Shown here piece by piece: positions 22,061-34,900 of a DNA stretch of 64,000 bases. The DNA comes from Euclidia mi. Taxonomy: Eukaryota; Arthropoda; Insecta; Lepidoptera; Erebidae. The stretch covers positions 105,999,279 through 106,063,278 of the forward strand of contig OX123182.2 in NCBI GenBank assembly GCA_944739405.2, in the 5' to 3' direction. Under the pieces are notes generated by a model, which was given only the letters and a program-made list of their open reading frames with translations, was not told the origin of the DNA and did no database searches. Made by a program: the position numbers and the translations under genes. Position 1 is the stretch's first letter. Every line of letters starts with the position of its first letter.

Positions 22061-25000
22061 GACTCCCAAAATACTAGCAGACCTCGAGTGAGACTTTTGT
22101 TTTTTAGTCAATGACCAAGTTTGTAATCCGTAGGTACCTAAGAGTGGGAAGAATGCACATTTCCATGAGTTTTCTCTTCAAAGCTAATTAACAATGACTT
22201 TACTTAAAAAAGTGAATACAAAAGATACGAATTTCATGGTCTGTTTACATTTTGTTGCTTGCTAACTTAACAGATTAAAGGTTTCTACGGCGCGGCGTCC
22301 ATAAAGCAGAATCTATTGAACTATGACTAGATATTTATCAGATATTTACAACAACGAAATAACTCGACAATATTGCGATATTCGTCTCGTTGTGTGTTAA
22401 TAGCTAAACAGCATTCCGTACACCTTTGTATTATTATATCTACTTAACCAGCCGATGCATGTCGTAGTTTGTTTGAGTTAGTAGGTACATACATACATTA
22501 CTTTATTGTATACATACCTACTCCATCCCTTGCATTTACTGTTACCCTCCAGTCAAAAATTCAGTGACCCGATTTTTTTAATTACTTTTTTAGCTGAAAC
22601 CTGCCTAAAATCATCCACGGAAATCAAATAGTTTATAAAGATTTCATATTTCGTCATTGAGTGAATACGTTATTTGAGTTTAAAATCAATGGTTATTCCA
22701 GAAACATAATATACGTAATGTGTGTACCTTATATTATGTTCCTACGCATTATTTAAGTAAATTAGTTATTCGTGAAAGTAATGGTGTAAACCAACATAAT
22801 AAAACTAGCTTGAGGTTTTCTTCAATTCTCTACTTAACCTTAGTTTAACGATGTGTTCTTGAAGTTTTAACACGAATTGTTATGGACCAAATAACATTCA
22901 AATTCAATGCATTGTAAATGTGTACATTGCTAGTAGGTACGTTGTTTATTTCGCAAAACGAACTTGTAATTTTTAAACAGGCATTTTGTATTCGCCGTAA
23001 CGATTATTGCTTTTGTACGAATAGAATTGGCTAATCGTAATTTACTTGAGGTTAGTGTGAAAATACGAGGTGTGATTTTAATCAAGAATATTTGATAAGT
23101 TTGTTGTGTTGCATAGTACCTAGCTACTTGAATGTTTGTTAGTCTGTGAATGTAACTTCTCAGGGGCACAAAATTCATAATAATCACCTACCAAAACTTC
23201 ACCTTAGGTAAGTAGATTTATACATAGGTACCTATACCGACAGATATTTGTGGCTGGAAGTAGCTATATTTACAAACTCTTTTGTTACCACTTTGTCGAC
23301 AAAATTGATAAACATAAGCAATTAATGCACAAGCATAAACTTTAAGGCGCAATTTCACGTAGATTATAGCTCCTACCTAGATTACAGGGTTAGTAAAATT
23401 AACAAGTCCTAAATTAAATTACTAAGTTGATTCCATTGCGCTCTGCCATAAAACAATTTCACGTGCAAAATTCTAGTAATAAAGTGATAAATGTTACTAA
23501 CTTAATAATAGAGGACTTGAAGTGCCTATTTAAAGGAGAACGAAGTACGACACAGCTACTTTCTTTGTAGGTACCACTAGCCAATATATTTAAACATTTT
23601 TCATTTAAACCACACCTTGGTCAACGGTGAGGTCAGAATTAACATACCGAAGGAACCGAAGTGGCAGATGTTCTGTAAATTGGCTGACATCGCCTCATCA
23701 GCCTTTCTAAGTAAGTACACTGGAAAATGAGAAAGTGAAACTGGCTATAGATAATTGGCGGGAAAAGTGAGCCGTGGAAATATCGGCGGCCATCTTGTTT
23801 TCTTTCCTGTCATTTTCTTTCGCTTTTTAAATTATTTTTTTATTTTTTATTAGCAAGGCCATGGAATTTTGAACATCATTGACAGTGAGCGGACTACTTG
23901 CATGAATTTAATGAAGATTAATATTAAATCAGTATGCGTGTATGCTAATGATTGGAAGTTATAATTTTATTAACTAGTCTAGTCGTTTCCGTTTAAATTA
24001 CATTGAACATGTCGGGTTTATTGAGCCAATTGTTGCTTTGATAACTTTCTAAGTCGGTAATTACATTGACGATGTGACGCATTTGATTCTAATCTGTGGC
24101 AAGAACGCCTTTTAGAGAGCTCTACATAAAATTGTGGATCTCTATTATTTTTCACGATTTGTCATTTAAAACTATTTTCTTCAATAACTATTATAATAAA
24201 TCTTTTAATTATCTTGCCAGAATCTAGTCATAAAAAAATATTGCTTGCATGACAAGAAAGAAATATCATACCGAATATTATGGCGTCATACATAAGTTTC
24301 ATTTCATACTAGAATTGGGAATTGGGATATCCTTATGTTTTGCTTCTCTTTTAATATATTAATTTTCCATTTCTCGCGTACGTCGAACTTCTAAGGTAAA
24401 ATCATATTATTGAGAGCTAGGGTAGCAGGATACATGTCCAAAAACATCGAAGGCAACATAATTGTTTTGAACAGACATATCCTGCTATAATTGATTTGTT
24501 CGAATTACTTAAAAATTTAACGAGCATTTGGTCAGAAACTAGGCCATTTCAATATCATGTTCAAGGTTTTATACAGGTCTGTCTCAATAAAATCTTTTAC
24601 GCATCTAAATGGCAATTAGTAGGTACTTATTAATAATATTATGTGTCGCGACGTCCGCACAAGTATCTAACATTTTCGATAGCGTGGGACTTTAGAAACA
24701 ACACAAATGACTAATGCGTGCGTAGTGTGTAGTGTTAAAAGTCTGGTAGTCGCTTAAACCTCTGTGCCAGCCATGCAGTTTAAAAAATATAATATTCACT
24801 GTGTTGCATGTTGTACGTTGACCTATGCATAATGTTTTCAGATCGCCTTTGTAAGAATAAATTTCGGTTTAGTCTGAATTTTATATAATGATTGTATAAC
24901 ATAAAAATTGAGGAACTGTATATTTCTTATCGTTTTTTAATGTGGTAAATGACTTAGATGTTAAATTAGGCGAATAGTTATAGTTTCTGCTAAGAAGGTC

Positions 25001-26571
25001 CAAACAATCTGTGTTATGCTAGGTATTTTTCTTAGACACAATTTATCAATATTTTCTCAGCCTTGTACATCAGGCTTCTTTAATAATACCTATATGGAAA
25101 TATACTGTAATGATGTTTTTATTTTATTACTTAGGCATTAAGGTATTTTATGGAATACTAAATTCTTATCAGGTGTACGGCCCGCGTCATTTAAAGTGGT
25201 TTACTGTCTGTAAGCAGTAAACACTGTTAACACTTGCGCGTTTCACATAACATTCCATTGCATTTATACGCATGATAAAATTTAAAAGGCTAAGCTGGAA
25301 TGACTTTGGAATACATCCATGTACATCCATGTACTGTGTCCTATAACAGAGTCATTTTGTCAACAAAAGATTTGTGCCCATGCAGGTCTAAAACCGTTTG
25401 ACAAAATTAAACGTTTTTAAAAGTCCCAAAACTTATTATATCGATCTGGGTATGAGAGAAAGACTAGGTACCTACATGATTAATTGATTACACATAAAAT
25501 CAACCTTATATCACTAACTTAACGTGGAATGTACTGTCGATCTCGCAATAAGAATTAACTGAATTTAACTCGGGACAATAAAAAAGCGTGCTAATTTTGA
25601 AATTATTTGAAGAGTTTAGTGTTTGACATGCGTATCTGCATTAGGTAAGAAATGTAACATATTTAGTGCAAGAACATGTTGCTATATTATTATAAATCGG
25701 TTTTTCTGGTGTAGTTCCTACGGATATTGTAACAGTAATGAACAAGTCACAGAGTCGGCAAGGTCTTGGCCTCACTTGGAAGAAATATTTTCTTCAGAAT
25801 CACATAAGAAAAGTATCTTATAAGGCCATAAGTCTTGAACAGTTTACAGAACAATATTGTCGTAAAAGACATTTTGTATGTATTATGTGAAATATTATTA
25901 AGATAAGCATCAAAGTATAAAAACTTCGTCATTCTTATTCGGAATAAAAATATTTTTACTTCCTTTGTCTTTCAAGAAGTTTTGAAACAAGCCACTGCGT
26001 TAATGCCGAATTTATTTAAATTTCGAATTGTAATTTGTTTTACAAAGCCTTGGTGTGTTCGGAAATATGAATGTTAATTATTTCATAATGCAGGGACATA
26101 TTAAACTGCCAAGTGCAATAGAGTAATAAAAATGATATTCTTTATTGGCCATGTTAATTTGTTTCGTAATATTTAATTATTTGTTTGGATTCCTAATCCT
26201 AAAGTCAATGATATCTCAAGTAGGTATTCAAATTAAAGTCACTTTCTCAATTAGGTCACTACGTGAAAACTTTTAATGTATAGGTAATTTACAGAAGTAA
26301 TGGCAAAATAATAATGGAATGGTAGTTTTGTAGCGACAAAATGACAAAGTTACAAAGTAGCATAGGTATATAGCACACTTGATCTCCAACTTCTCCAAGT
26401 CGTCTTAACCAACTAGTTTGATCCACCTGATCAGGACCAGTTCCATTCGTTTATCAACAGCTAATATTAGATTGTACTTAATTCAATTACGTTTACCGCG
26501 TTTGAAGTTACATTTGCAAAAGTAATTAAGCAGGACACCTGCTTAGCTTAGTACGCAAGGACGTGTATAAC
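22061..26571. other. No gene recognised
   Basis: 4.5 kb of AT-rich sequence with only short frames (22930-23187, 25623-25932) that overlap on both strands and show no domain. No repeat shared with the rest of the window was seen. It may be intron or upstream flank of the claudin-like gene. Confidence 0.5.
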
Positions 26572-26854
26572 TTTCTACATAGTTCGCCTACGGATCGACA
26601 TCGACAAAATGTCGCGGAACCCGGTCACCTATTTGTTCTCTGTATTTGGGTGTGGGCCAAGCAACGCGCGAGCAGCGGTTCTTGAATATAAATGCAGTGA
26701 GTGTGAAGGAATGTTCGCTAGGACTGGTGGATATTGGCTGAGTGTTGATTGGGTACGTGATGTAGGTTTATTATGAAGATGTGTAAAAAGCGTTCAACTA
26801 CAAAACTGAGAAATATGATTCTGACTGTTGCTCAATGTTAGGCTTTCAAGACAA

Positions 26855-27228
26855 CTTCTTTCTCTTTCTCTTCGCGTTATCCCAGTTTCAATCTGGGATC
26901 CGCTTACTAGTCTAACCGGATTTGGCTGAATATTAGCTTTTCCACAGAGCGACTGCCTGTCTGACCCCCGCAACCCGAAGGGATAGCGATATTCCATGGT
27001 TTAGACTAGTGTCAGTTTATTTAGAAGGTACTAACGCCCTGTAACGACTGTCAAAGATCTTCATTCTTCCGGGACCGACGGCTTAACGTGCTCTCCGAGG
27101 CACGGGACAAGCGATAATTAACAATTCAATACGCACATAACTCCGAAAAGTCAGTGGTGCGCGCCGTGGATTCGAACCCGATACCCTCTGCATGGCAGTC
27201 TGTTGGTATATCCACTCTATCGCTGCCT
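26855..27228 (-). mobile_element. SINE-C copy, reverse
   Basis: The reverse complement starts AGGCAGCGATAG, keeps the tRNA-like start region and GGGTTCGAATCC B box at about 27170, and continues through GGCACGGGACAAGCGATAAT (as read on the plus strand) to the AACTGGGATAACG end. Full-length copies lie at 54168-54539, 56977-57349 and 60603-60982. Confidence 0.75.
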
Positions 27229-28883
27229 AGGCTTTCAAGACATCATAGAACGTATATGCCTTGAAATATTTATGCATATTTTTCAGAGAAGATATTTTAG
27301 ACGTTATTGTTGAATGCTGCCGCATTTTAGTATAATACCTATCTTATTTCGATTTTATTTGGTTTAATTAGATATTCCTTATTTATGCAGAATGGCGTTA
27401 CCGCGCGCCGTTACCTGTCTGTGTACAATTATCACGCTAAATAGTAAAACAAGCTACACTTTCGAGTGGTCAACAATTTGACGAGATAGTGCTATAAAGT
27501 AAGAATTGAATAATTCAATATTATTCGAAGTTACGTTGCTTTAGCTGTAACTTTGGTTTTAAATATTGTGCAATTGATCTCAATAACATTTTTTAAATTC
27601 TCTTTAAAGTATTTTTTTTTATTGAAGCCTATCAAAATGCGTACGTGGAGTCCCGTAGCAAAAGTCATAACGCCAATAAAATATTAATAATAATGGCATG
27701 ATGGCCACTACTTTGACGGTCGTTTTGTAATGTGGTCTTTAGAGTTTGTGTTTTAGACCAAATTGTTTGTTAGTTTACGTACATACTTATGTGTAAGGAC
27801 TTCTAAGTGGACAGGTAACGAAAACTGGATACCGTTAGAGAAATCGTGTACTTTGAATTGTGTGAGAAAACTTGTACAATTTTTAAATAAGTGTTTCATT
27901 TTAATTGATCACAATGTTTATCAAATAGACAGACCTCTCACCATTCTCACTAGCTAAAACGTAACTCCTAAAATGCAGTCTGAATCTGTCTGAATCAAAA
28001 TCGATACAACAGGTACTAACAACATCTAGGCTTAGCATAAATATCTAAGGATTACTCAAATTTCAGTCCGAAGCTATTTTGCAACACTTGACGGCAGTGG
28101 CTAGTCGACCTCTTTTGTAGTTAGTTCCTTTCTTATCATGTAGTCTATGGTCTTGTACCACATAACTCGGTAAGCAGTTAGTGCGTGCACATTGCATACC
28201 GTGCTGATGTAGGTAGAACAATGTGTCAGAACATTAATATTGATGCTCATTGAATATTTATATACACTAAACACACGACAATAGCTACTCCGTACTAATT
28301 TGTTCTACGACCTTGCAACGCCTTGACAGTTTATCTAAATATTTGAGATGCGTGGTTGAGTACTTACTTACAGGTTTTTTATGCACGTTTTGTAAAAAAC
28401 ACCGTGATAATACACATATTTGTTTGTAAATGTGTAGACCATATAGATACAAAGAATATCTACTCAGATGTGAAACAAGAATTTGTGGATTGTAATGCTG
28501 TGTGGGAATCGAACCTACATTACTCGCCGCAGTGCCACACCATAAACTAAAAAATCTATTTGCAGATTACCTGATAGTCTATTTTTTCGAATTCATGTGT
28601 ATCTATTTAAAAGCAATAGCAGAATTAGAAAGGCTGAGTCTAGTTGAGCCGTTGATACATAATAATATGGGAACTGAGAACGACACACAATAGCGCATTT
28701 TGGCCTATCTGCTTCCAAATTTATTTGAAACTGTGATAAGAAGATATCTATCTAAATTATAGAACCTAGTGTGAAGTTGTCAGTCAAAGCCATTAAAGTA
28801 ATTTTCTAAAAGTTACTCATTTTTGTTGATGCAATTCAATTCGAATTACCCAAACTGTGATCTAGTTTGTGATTGAATCTTCG
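27229..28883. other. No gene recognised
   Basis: Non-coding. The small plus-strand frames at 27763-27957 and 28356-28693 lack domains and splice context. The GAATCGAACC at about 28507 is a SINE-like B-box scrap. Confidence 0.5.
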
Positions 28884-29078
28884 AAACTGAGCGAACGGCT
28901 CAACATGCTCTCTGAAGTTACAGAATAAGCGACAATTAAGAATTTGATACGCACATAACTCTTGATAAGTATATCAGCTCGAGTCTGATGTCCTCTGGGT
29001 TTAAAAAAAAGACAGAAAGAAAGAAAAATCATTTTATTTAATCTATTGAAATACTCACCGAGCTATCGCTGCTTAGGC
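28884..29078 (-). mobile_element. SINE-C fragment, diverged, reverse
   Basis: GAGCGAACGGCTCAACATGC and the ACGCACATAACTC block are the reverse of the SINE-C middle, and the segment ends at about 29078 with CGAGCTATCGCTGCTTAGGC, the reversed 5' end. A run of A/G and AAAGAAAG has been inserted near 29000-29030. Confidence 0.6.
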
Positions 29079-29141
29079 TTGTCACCTAGTATTTTATTTA
29101 ATTCGGCTATATGTTTAACGTTTAGTCACTATATGTCGCTA

Positions 29142-29349
29142 TCTTATACTAATATATAAAGCTGAAGAGTTTGTTTGTTTGGTTGAACGCGCTAATCTTA
29201 GGAACTACCGGTCCGATTTGAAAAACTCTTTCAGTGTTAGATAGCCCATTTATCGAGGAAGGCTATAGGCTATATAGCATTGCGCTATGAGCGACGGGAG
29301 CAGAGCAGTAGCCTTAAATAACGCGGGTGTAACCGCGGGCATCGTCTAG
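29142..29349 (+). mobile_element. Lep1-type Helitron, first of a head-to-tail pair
   Basis: It starts A|TCTTATACTAATATATAAAG and ends with the hairpin CGCGG-GTGTAA-CCGCG, then GGCATCGTCTAG. This is the standard non-autonomous Helitron end: GC-rich hairpin about 10 bases before CTAG. It has no coding capacity. Confidence 0.85.
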
Positions 29350-29556
29350 TACTAATATATAAAGCTGAAGAGTTTGTTTGTTTGTTTGGTTGAACGCGCT
29401 AATCTTAGGAATTACTGGTCCGATTTGAAAAATTCTTTCACTGTTAGATAGCCCATTTATCGAGGAAGGCTATAGGCTATATAGCATTACGCTATGAGTG
29501 ACGGGAGCGGAGCAGTAGCCTTAAATAACGCGGTTGTAACTGCGGGCATCCTCTAG
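29350..29556 (+). mobile_element. Lep1-type Helitron, second of a head-to-tail pair
   Basis: It begins directly at the previous CTAG as TACTAATATATAAAG, without an intervening host sequence, and ends at CTCTAG (29553-29556) followed by T. It is about 95 percent like its neighbour by eye. The missing TC start at the junction suggests the two were made as a concatemer. Confidence 0.85.
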
Positions 29557-31993
29557 TGTAAAATATAATAGTTAGGTGCCTACCTACTTTGCAGAAATTT
29601 GCTCTAAAATACGAAATTGTTGTGAATTATTTATGTAATACGCATATCTAAATAAAAATTGTTATTTAGTCTTCTATTGTGTATAAAACTGGTTTCGGTG
29701 AAGCGTAAGACAATGGCTTGTGAAATGTGAGCGAGTTGGTGTTCACGCCCATTGATGACGAGATGAAGAACTTCCTGGTTCAACACTTGAGATCACTGTA
29801 TATAAATGATTCTGGATCTACATATTATACATAAAGTGTAATTTAGTTTGTTAAAGTTAGACACTTTGATTTTGAAGACGCAGCCGTAAAAAAATGCATG
29901 ACTGCATGAAGATTGTTCAGTTATCTGACGTAAAACTTTTAATTACGTCGAGTTGATCATTTTATAATTCATGCTCATTCTTGTCGGACGCAGTTTTGTA
30001 TTAGACTGATAAATACAGTAAAAAAGCAATAACCAAAGTGAACGGCCAGCTTGACTGTTACATGTACCTACAGTTTAATTGATTTGTCGATATCCATCGA
30101 GCTATAAGTACCTAAGCTAAAATCATTGACTTCGGTAGGTTGTACCAGCAAACTAAAAACTTTATAAAATGTGTCGTATTCGTGGTGAATCATTCTCAAA
30201 ATTATGATATTTAATAATTACAAAACAGTGTTACTTAAAAATATAGATTTTGTGTCAAGAGATCATGATTTATAATAAAAAATCTGAGAAATAACAAATG
30301 ATGACCAAATAAATATTCTTGACCGAACCTGCATCACTCGGTGAGCAATTTTCATGAAACTTGCCCACAATATATTTCCAATGAACTACTCCTAATTATA
30401 AGAATTCACAACAAGCCAAACCACAAATTAAAAAAGATATACAGTAACGTAGAAACCTAGTCCAGTACAGACAAGGAAACAAGAAACATGGCCATTGATA
30501 AAAAATACGACCTCACGAACTGTGATGCATGTAATGCGCATTAGATGTTTCCATCTTAATGTTTTAAGCTTAAAATACAATTTGCGTAATCTGACATTTA
30601 AAGTCAAATATTTCACACACACACACACACACACACAGTCGTAATCCAAGTTTACAAATCTCAAGAGTGGATTTTACGCTGAAATGTTGCACACTTTCTT
30701 TTCGACAAGGTCGTAAAATGGACAAATGCATATGAAAACATTCTCGCCTGGGGTCAATACTCTGTTGATATTGTTCCGACGTCTGGTTTCCATTTATAAT
30801 GGCAGTATAAGAATTTGTATTCTTATTACCTTAAGCGATAGACGAGTCTTCTTGTAGTATAGGTGGAGGTATGCAAGCATCGCTGGTGACAACCCAGGCA
30901 GGTTTATAAGACATGCCCGGTTTGACGATACTTTGCCAGAGCCTTCAATAGAAAATATATTGTAATGTGTCTGCCAAACAGGACCTGCAGTGGATTTGTA
31001 GCCGCTTTAGGTTAAGTAAATTTTAGGTCAACGCTGAAAACCTCTTTATTCCACAAGTCACATTTGATACAGGGTAAATCTACCAAAAGCGTGTACAGAA
31101 GTAGCACATCAAAACCACAAATAGGATAGGGTAAGCGGTTTTGATGGCTTAAAAGCAGCGCTGGCGCATCCAAAAATGACTGCTATGTTTTAGCAGACTC
31201 AAACGAAAATCCTTTTCTTCAATTCCGTTTTTGTTTAGATGAACACGCAAAAGCATTATAGCAGGATAAATGAATTCACCATAATAGTGAACTGGTAGTA
31301 TCAATATCAGCCGAATAGTAATCTAAATTCAATAAATACCTACGTAGACGGTACCATATTAGTGCGTGTGAATGGAAGGATGCAAAGACACCGGCATTCT
31401 TGTATTTCGTCACAAATGAGTAAGGTGACCGGTGATTCAAGCGATTGGCATTTGTATGATCATTTGCACACCGTGTGCCGTTCTGTGTTAGTAAAGCTAA
31501 ATTCAATTTATGAATTAAATTATTGATATATCCGTGTTTGTTGTTCGCATTGAGGAAAATAAATGGTTGTATTAATAGCCCAATCAAATGTTCTTGATTA
31601 TCTGTTTTTGATGTATCTCCTCCCAGTAGACTGCTGTCGAAGTTTTCTTTTCTCTAGGAACTTACATGCCTTCTTAGAAGTTCGGGTTCGGGGTTCGGGT
31701 CCTCGAAACTCTGAACTGTTTCAGAGTTTCGAGGAGATCGATTTCTTATTAGTGTATGTGAATGTACTTGTCTCCAATTTTATACCTGGATAGTTATAAA
31801 AATGGCAGGGTGTAGTACAGTCAACTTTTGGACATTTAGGTATTACACGAGTCTATACACCTACATATTCATGCAAAAGCTCTGACTCATGCTGGTGACC
31901 TCTTATCCTGCATAATAATAATGTATGTATGTTCTAAATTTTTTATATTTAAGTATGTTCTAAAGTTTAACAAAATTTGTTTCATTTTTCCAG
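29557..31993. other. No gene; (CA)n microsatellite and a foldback
   Basis: Non-coding, probably intron of the claudin-like gene since a coding exon with a 3' splice site starts at 31994. It contains (CA)n at about 30613-30637 and a perfect hairpin at 31701-31734. Confidence 0.5.
31701..31734. repeat. Perfect foldback, 15-nt arms, 4-nt loop
   Basis: CCTCGAAACTCTGAA (31701-31715), loop CTGT, then the exact reverse complement at 31720-31734. Confidence 0.9.
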
Positions 31994-34900
31994 TTGAGAT
32001 CTACCTGTCGCCGGTCGAGACGCACTGCAGCAATGTGGACTACTTCATACCTGACGAAAATAACGAAACCAAAGGGTTATCCGACGACGCAATGAACAGG
32101 TAACTTGATAAATTATTTTTTAAATATTTTTCGAACTATACTTAAGTAAAACATCAATAAGATAAGAACTAAATGCACAAAATAAATTTCGTGTAAGCTC
32201 TAATATTAATTTGGTGTCCAACGATTTGCTAACGTAGCAATGCAAAAGCTCATCCCTCACAGTTAATTTGCAGCATGTGGTACTTGAGGCCTTTGTCCAG
32301 CAGTGGACGTGTATCGGCTGATATTATGATGATGATTATGTGGTACCTACTTGTAAATAAATATTTCTGTGCCGTCATCGGTATAAATTATATAAACACA
32401 CATGCTTATGTTAGCAGAGGAAGTTCTCACGAGTAAAGAGAGAGGACCGTCGCCTGTCGACCCTATCTTTAGATCTAGTTCGTTGGCTTTGTACTAGGCT
32501 GTTTTAGTTTCAATTATTTAAGTAAACTTCATTAACTTTAGGGGTGACTACGCTCCAGCTCACAGATATAGATCTACATAGATAACGCAACTATCACGAT
32601 TTGTATTGAAACCAAGCGTGCCGACTTTTTAATACCTACTGTGACGTTGCCTGCATCACGAAGTCGAAGCGATGCGCGACAGTATCGCTTGTGCGATATT
32701 CATCGTCTCCTAATACACAACGTCAGATCAAACGTCCGAAGCAAACGCGGCAACGTAATGTGAATAAAGTTTACTTAACGGTAAAACGGACGCGCGGGGA
32801 GTGAAGTTAGTGGCGATCAAGCTCGACGCTTGGTCGGAGTTCAGACACGCGAAGTGCATGCATTTGCGTTATCTATGTAGATCTATGTCTGTGCTCCAGC
32901 TGCTGAAAAAGGTTCAAAGACATTAGCAACTGCCAATATACCATATTTTCAAGCATCATATTGGCGGAACCAGAGGCCTTGTTGATAGAAACCAACTAGG
33001 TCAATGTCCAAAGCAATCGCTATTGAAGCTATCGAAGCACTAAACCAACTGACAGATTGTCTACCAATCACTACAGCTCATTGCTATTATCATAAACAAT
33101 AAATCATGAATCGGGCTATTAATCTTTTATCATAAGCCGGTTTGGCTTGCCTTGTGTATTGTGTAATGCGCAATCCTTGCGTTCATTTGTTGTAACAAGT
33201 AAGTCTGGAGATATTTCATGATTAGCCAATAGTCGTTGTCCAAGTTTACTTCGAAATACTTAGCTATTTACAAAATCGATCATCTGGTATAGCTATACCA
33301 GATGATCGATTTTGGTGATAAGTAGAAATATTTCTGAATTTATTCCTATCGACCGGTGAAAGCCTAGTCTCCGTACTAACTTATATTTCTAGGTTAAAGG
33401 CATCAATCAACCAATGTGGTTACTAGTTTAACAAATGGCATTGCACGAAATAGGCGATAGGTTTCCCATTTCACTTTATTAAAAATACCCTTCATTTCTG
33501 CTTTGGCGTAGTCGGGAAAGGAGGATCTTCTTTTCTTTTTTTTTTCTTCCAATTTTCCGTAACAAAAAGCAAATCGTTAGTATCTATTCTATCAATAATT
33601 TGCCAAATTGTTACTAAGCAAATAAAAAAACTTATAAAATAAATCAGCGACAACACAGACAGCCCGTCCTAGAACTGCAAGCGGTGGAGAAGTCATAATA
33701 TAAACACCTGTGCAAAAACTGACGCAATGTGAGCACTGTTCTTTTTCTATTATTCAATGTTGTGACAGCAGCAATAATACCGCTATAAAAAGTGACATCA
33801 CTGTACGTCTGCTAATAAAAATGGGCAACACCGCAAGAAGTAATGTTCACTACTGTTATACAGCGGTGGTCGCTTCGCCGGGTGACCGGGAGGCGGGCTA
33901 TACCGTCATGTTTACTTGTCGTATCGAACGTAAATGAATGCTACAACAATAATGTTGTATTGTATTGTAAAAACATTCGTTTTGATTGTGATAAAATCAA
34001 AATCACAATGTGACGCTTAAGAACGTCATATAAACAGATTAATCTACATAATTTACATTAACAATGCAAAGACGTTTATCCCTGCGAGAGAACCGGCGTG
34101 GTACTCACTGTCTATTAGACCTGACTTCATAGTTAATAGGAATATAAGAAAACACGATAATCCTCCCCTAAAATAAAGCACCGTACTTCTTCTATAAGGT
34201 AAGATAGCGGATGCATATATCTCTATCTTACCGTAGGCATAGATAAATATAATACTTTACAGTAGTACCGTAGGTATAAACTATCCAATTCTTTACTATT
34301 AACATAACTGACATGTATAATATAATGTTACAGGCTACATATGGCGCGGTCCACGGTGGCGTTGTTCATCGTGGCGTTCCTCTCGCTGTTCATCGCGTTC
34401 TGGACCGGCGTCGTGGGCTGCTGGAAGCGCAGCCCCGGCAACATCACCGCCACTGCGATACTCATGCTTGTTACATGTTAGTACCATTTAAATTATTTTT
34501 TAAGAATAATTCAGTATGTTGAATAAACAAACACTATCATGCTTTTAAGTCAGTGGTCTCTACGTATTTTACGTGAAGATCAGTATGTAGCCAGAAAACT
34601 GACGGTGTAGCCCAAGGAAGATTACTAGGTCCGTCGTATACTTACAGTAGGTGCATTTTAATGACCTTACAGATTAACATATGTATGGATGTGTAACACT
34701 ACGTTAACAAAAATTCAATGTAACATAATATGTATAATAAGAGAATGTCGCCTGAATAATATGCGAAACAAGGACGGTTACGTGCCTAGTAATTTTAATT
34801 AAATATAGCTGTGTTCAAAACTTTCCAATTGAAACTTACAAGCTAACTTTCAGTAACTTATCAATTGTTCAAAAGAAAATAAAATTCTACAAATGCTTAG

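Noticed and set aside
26609..26776. A 55-codon frame starting MSRNPVTYLFSVFGCG in a CpG-richer patch with a TATAAAT downstream
   Set aside because: It could be a first exon or promoter region, but it has no recognisable domain, no convincing donor and no phase-compatible partner. Not enough to call a gene.
27160..27175. GGATTCGAACC as part of a functional tRNA gene
   Set aside because: The B-box-like motif belongs to SINE-C, and the surrounding sequence does not fold as a tRNA cloverleaf with a normal acceptor stem.
30613..30637. (CA)n run as a regulatory signal
   Set aside because: It is an ordinary dinucleotide microsatellite.
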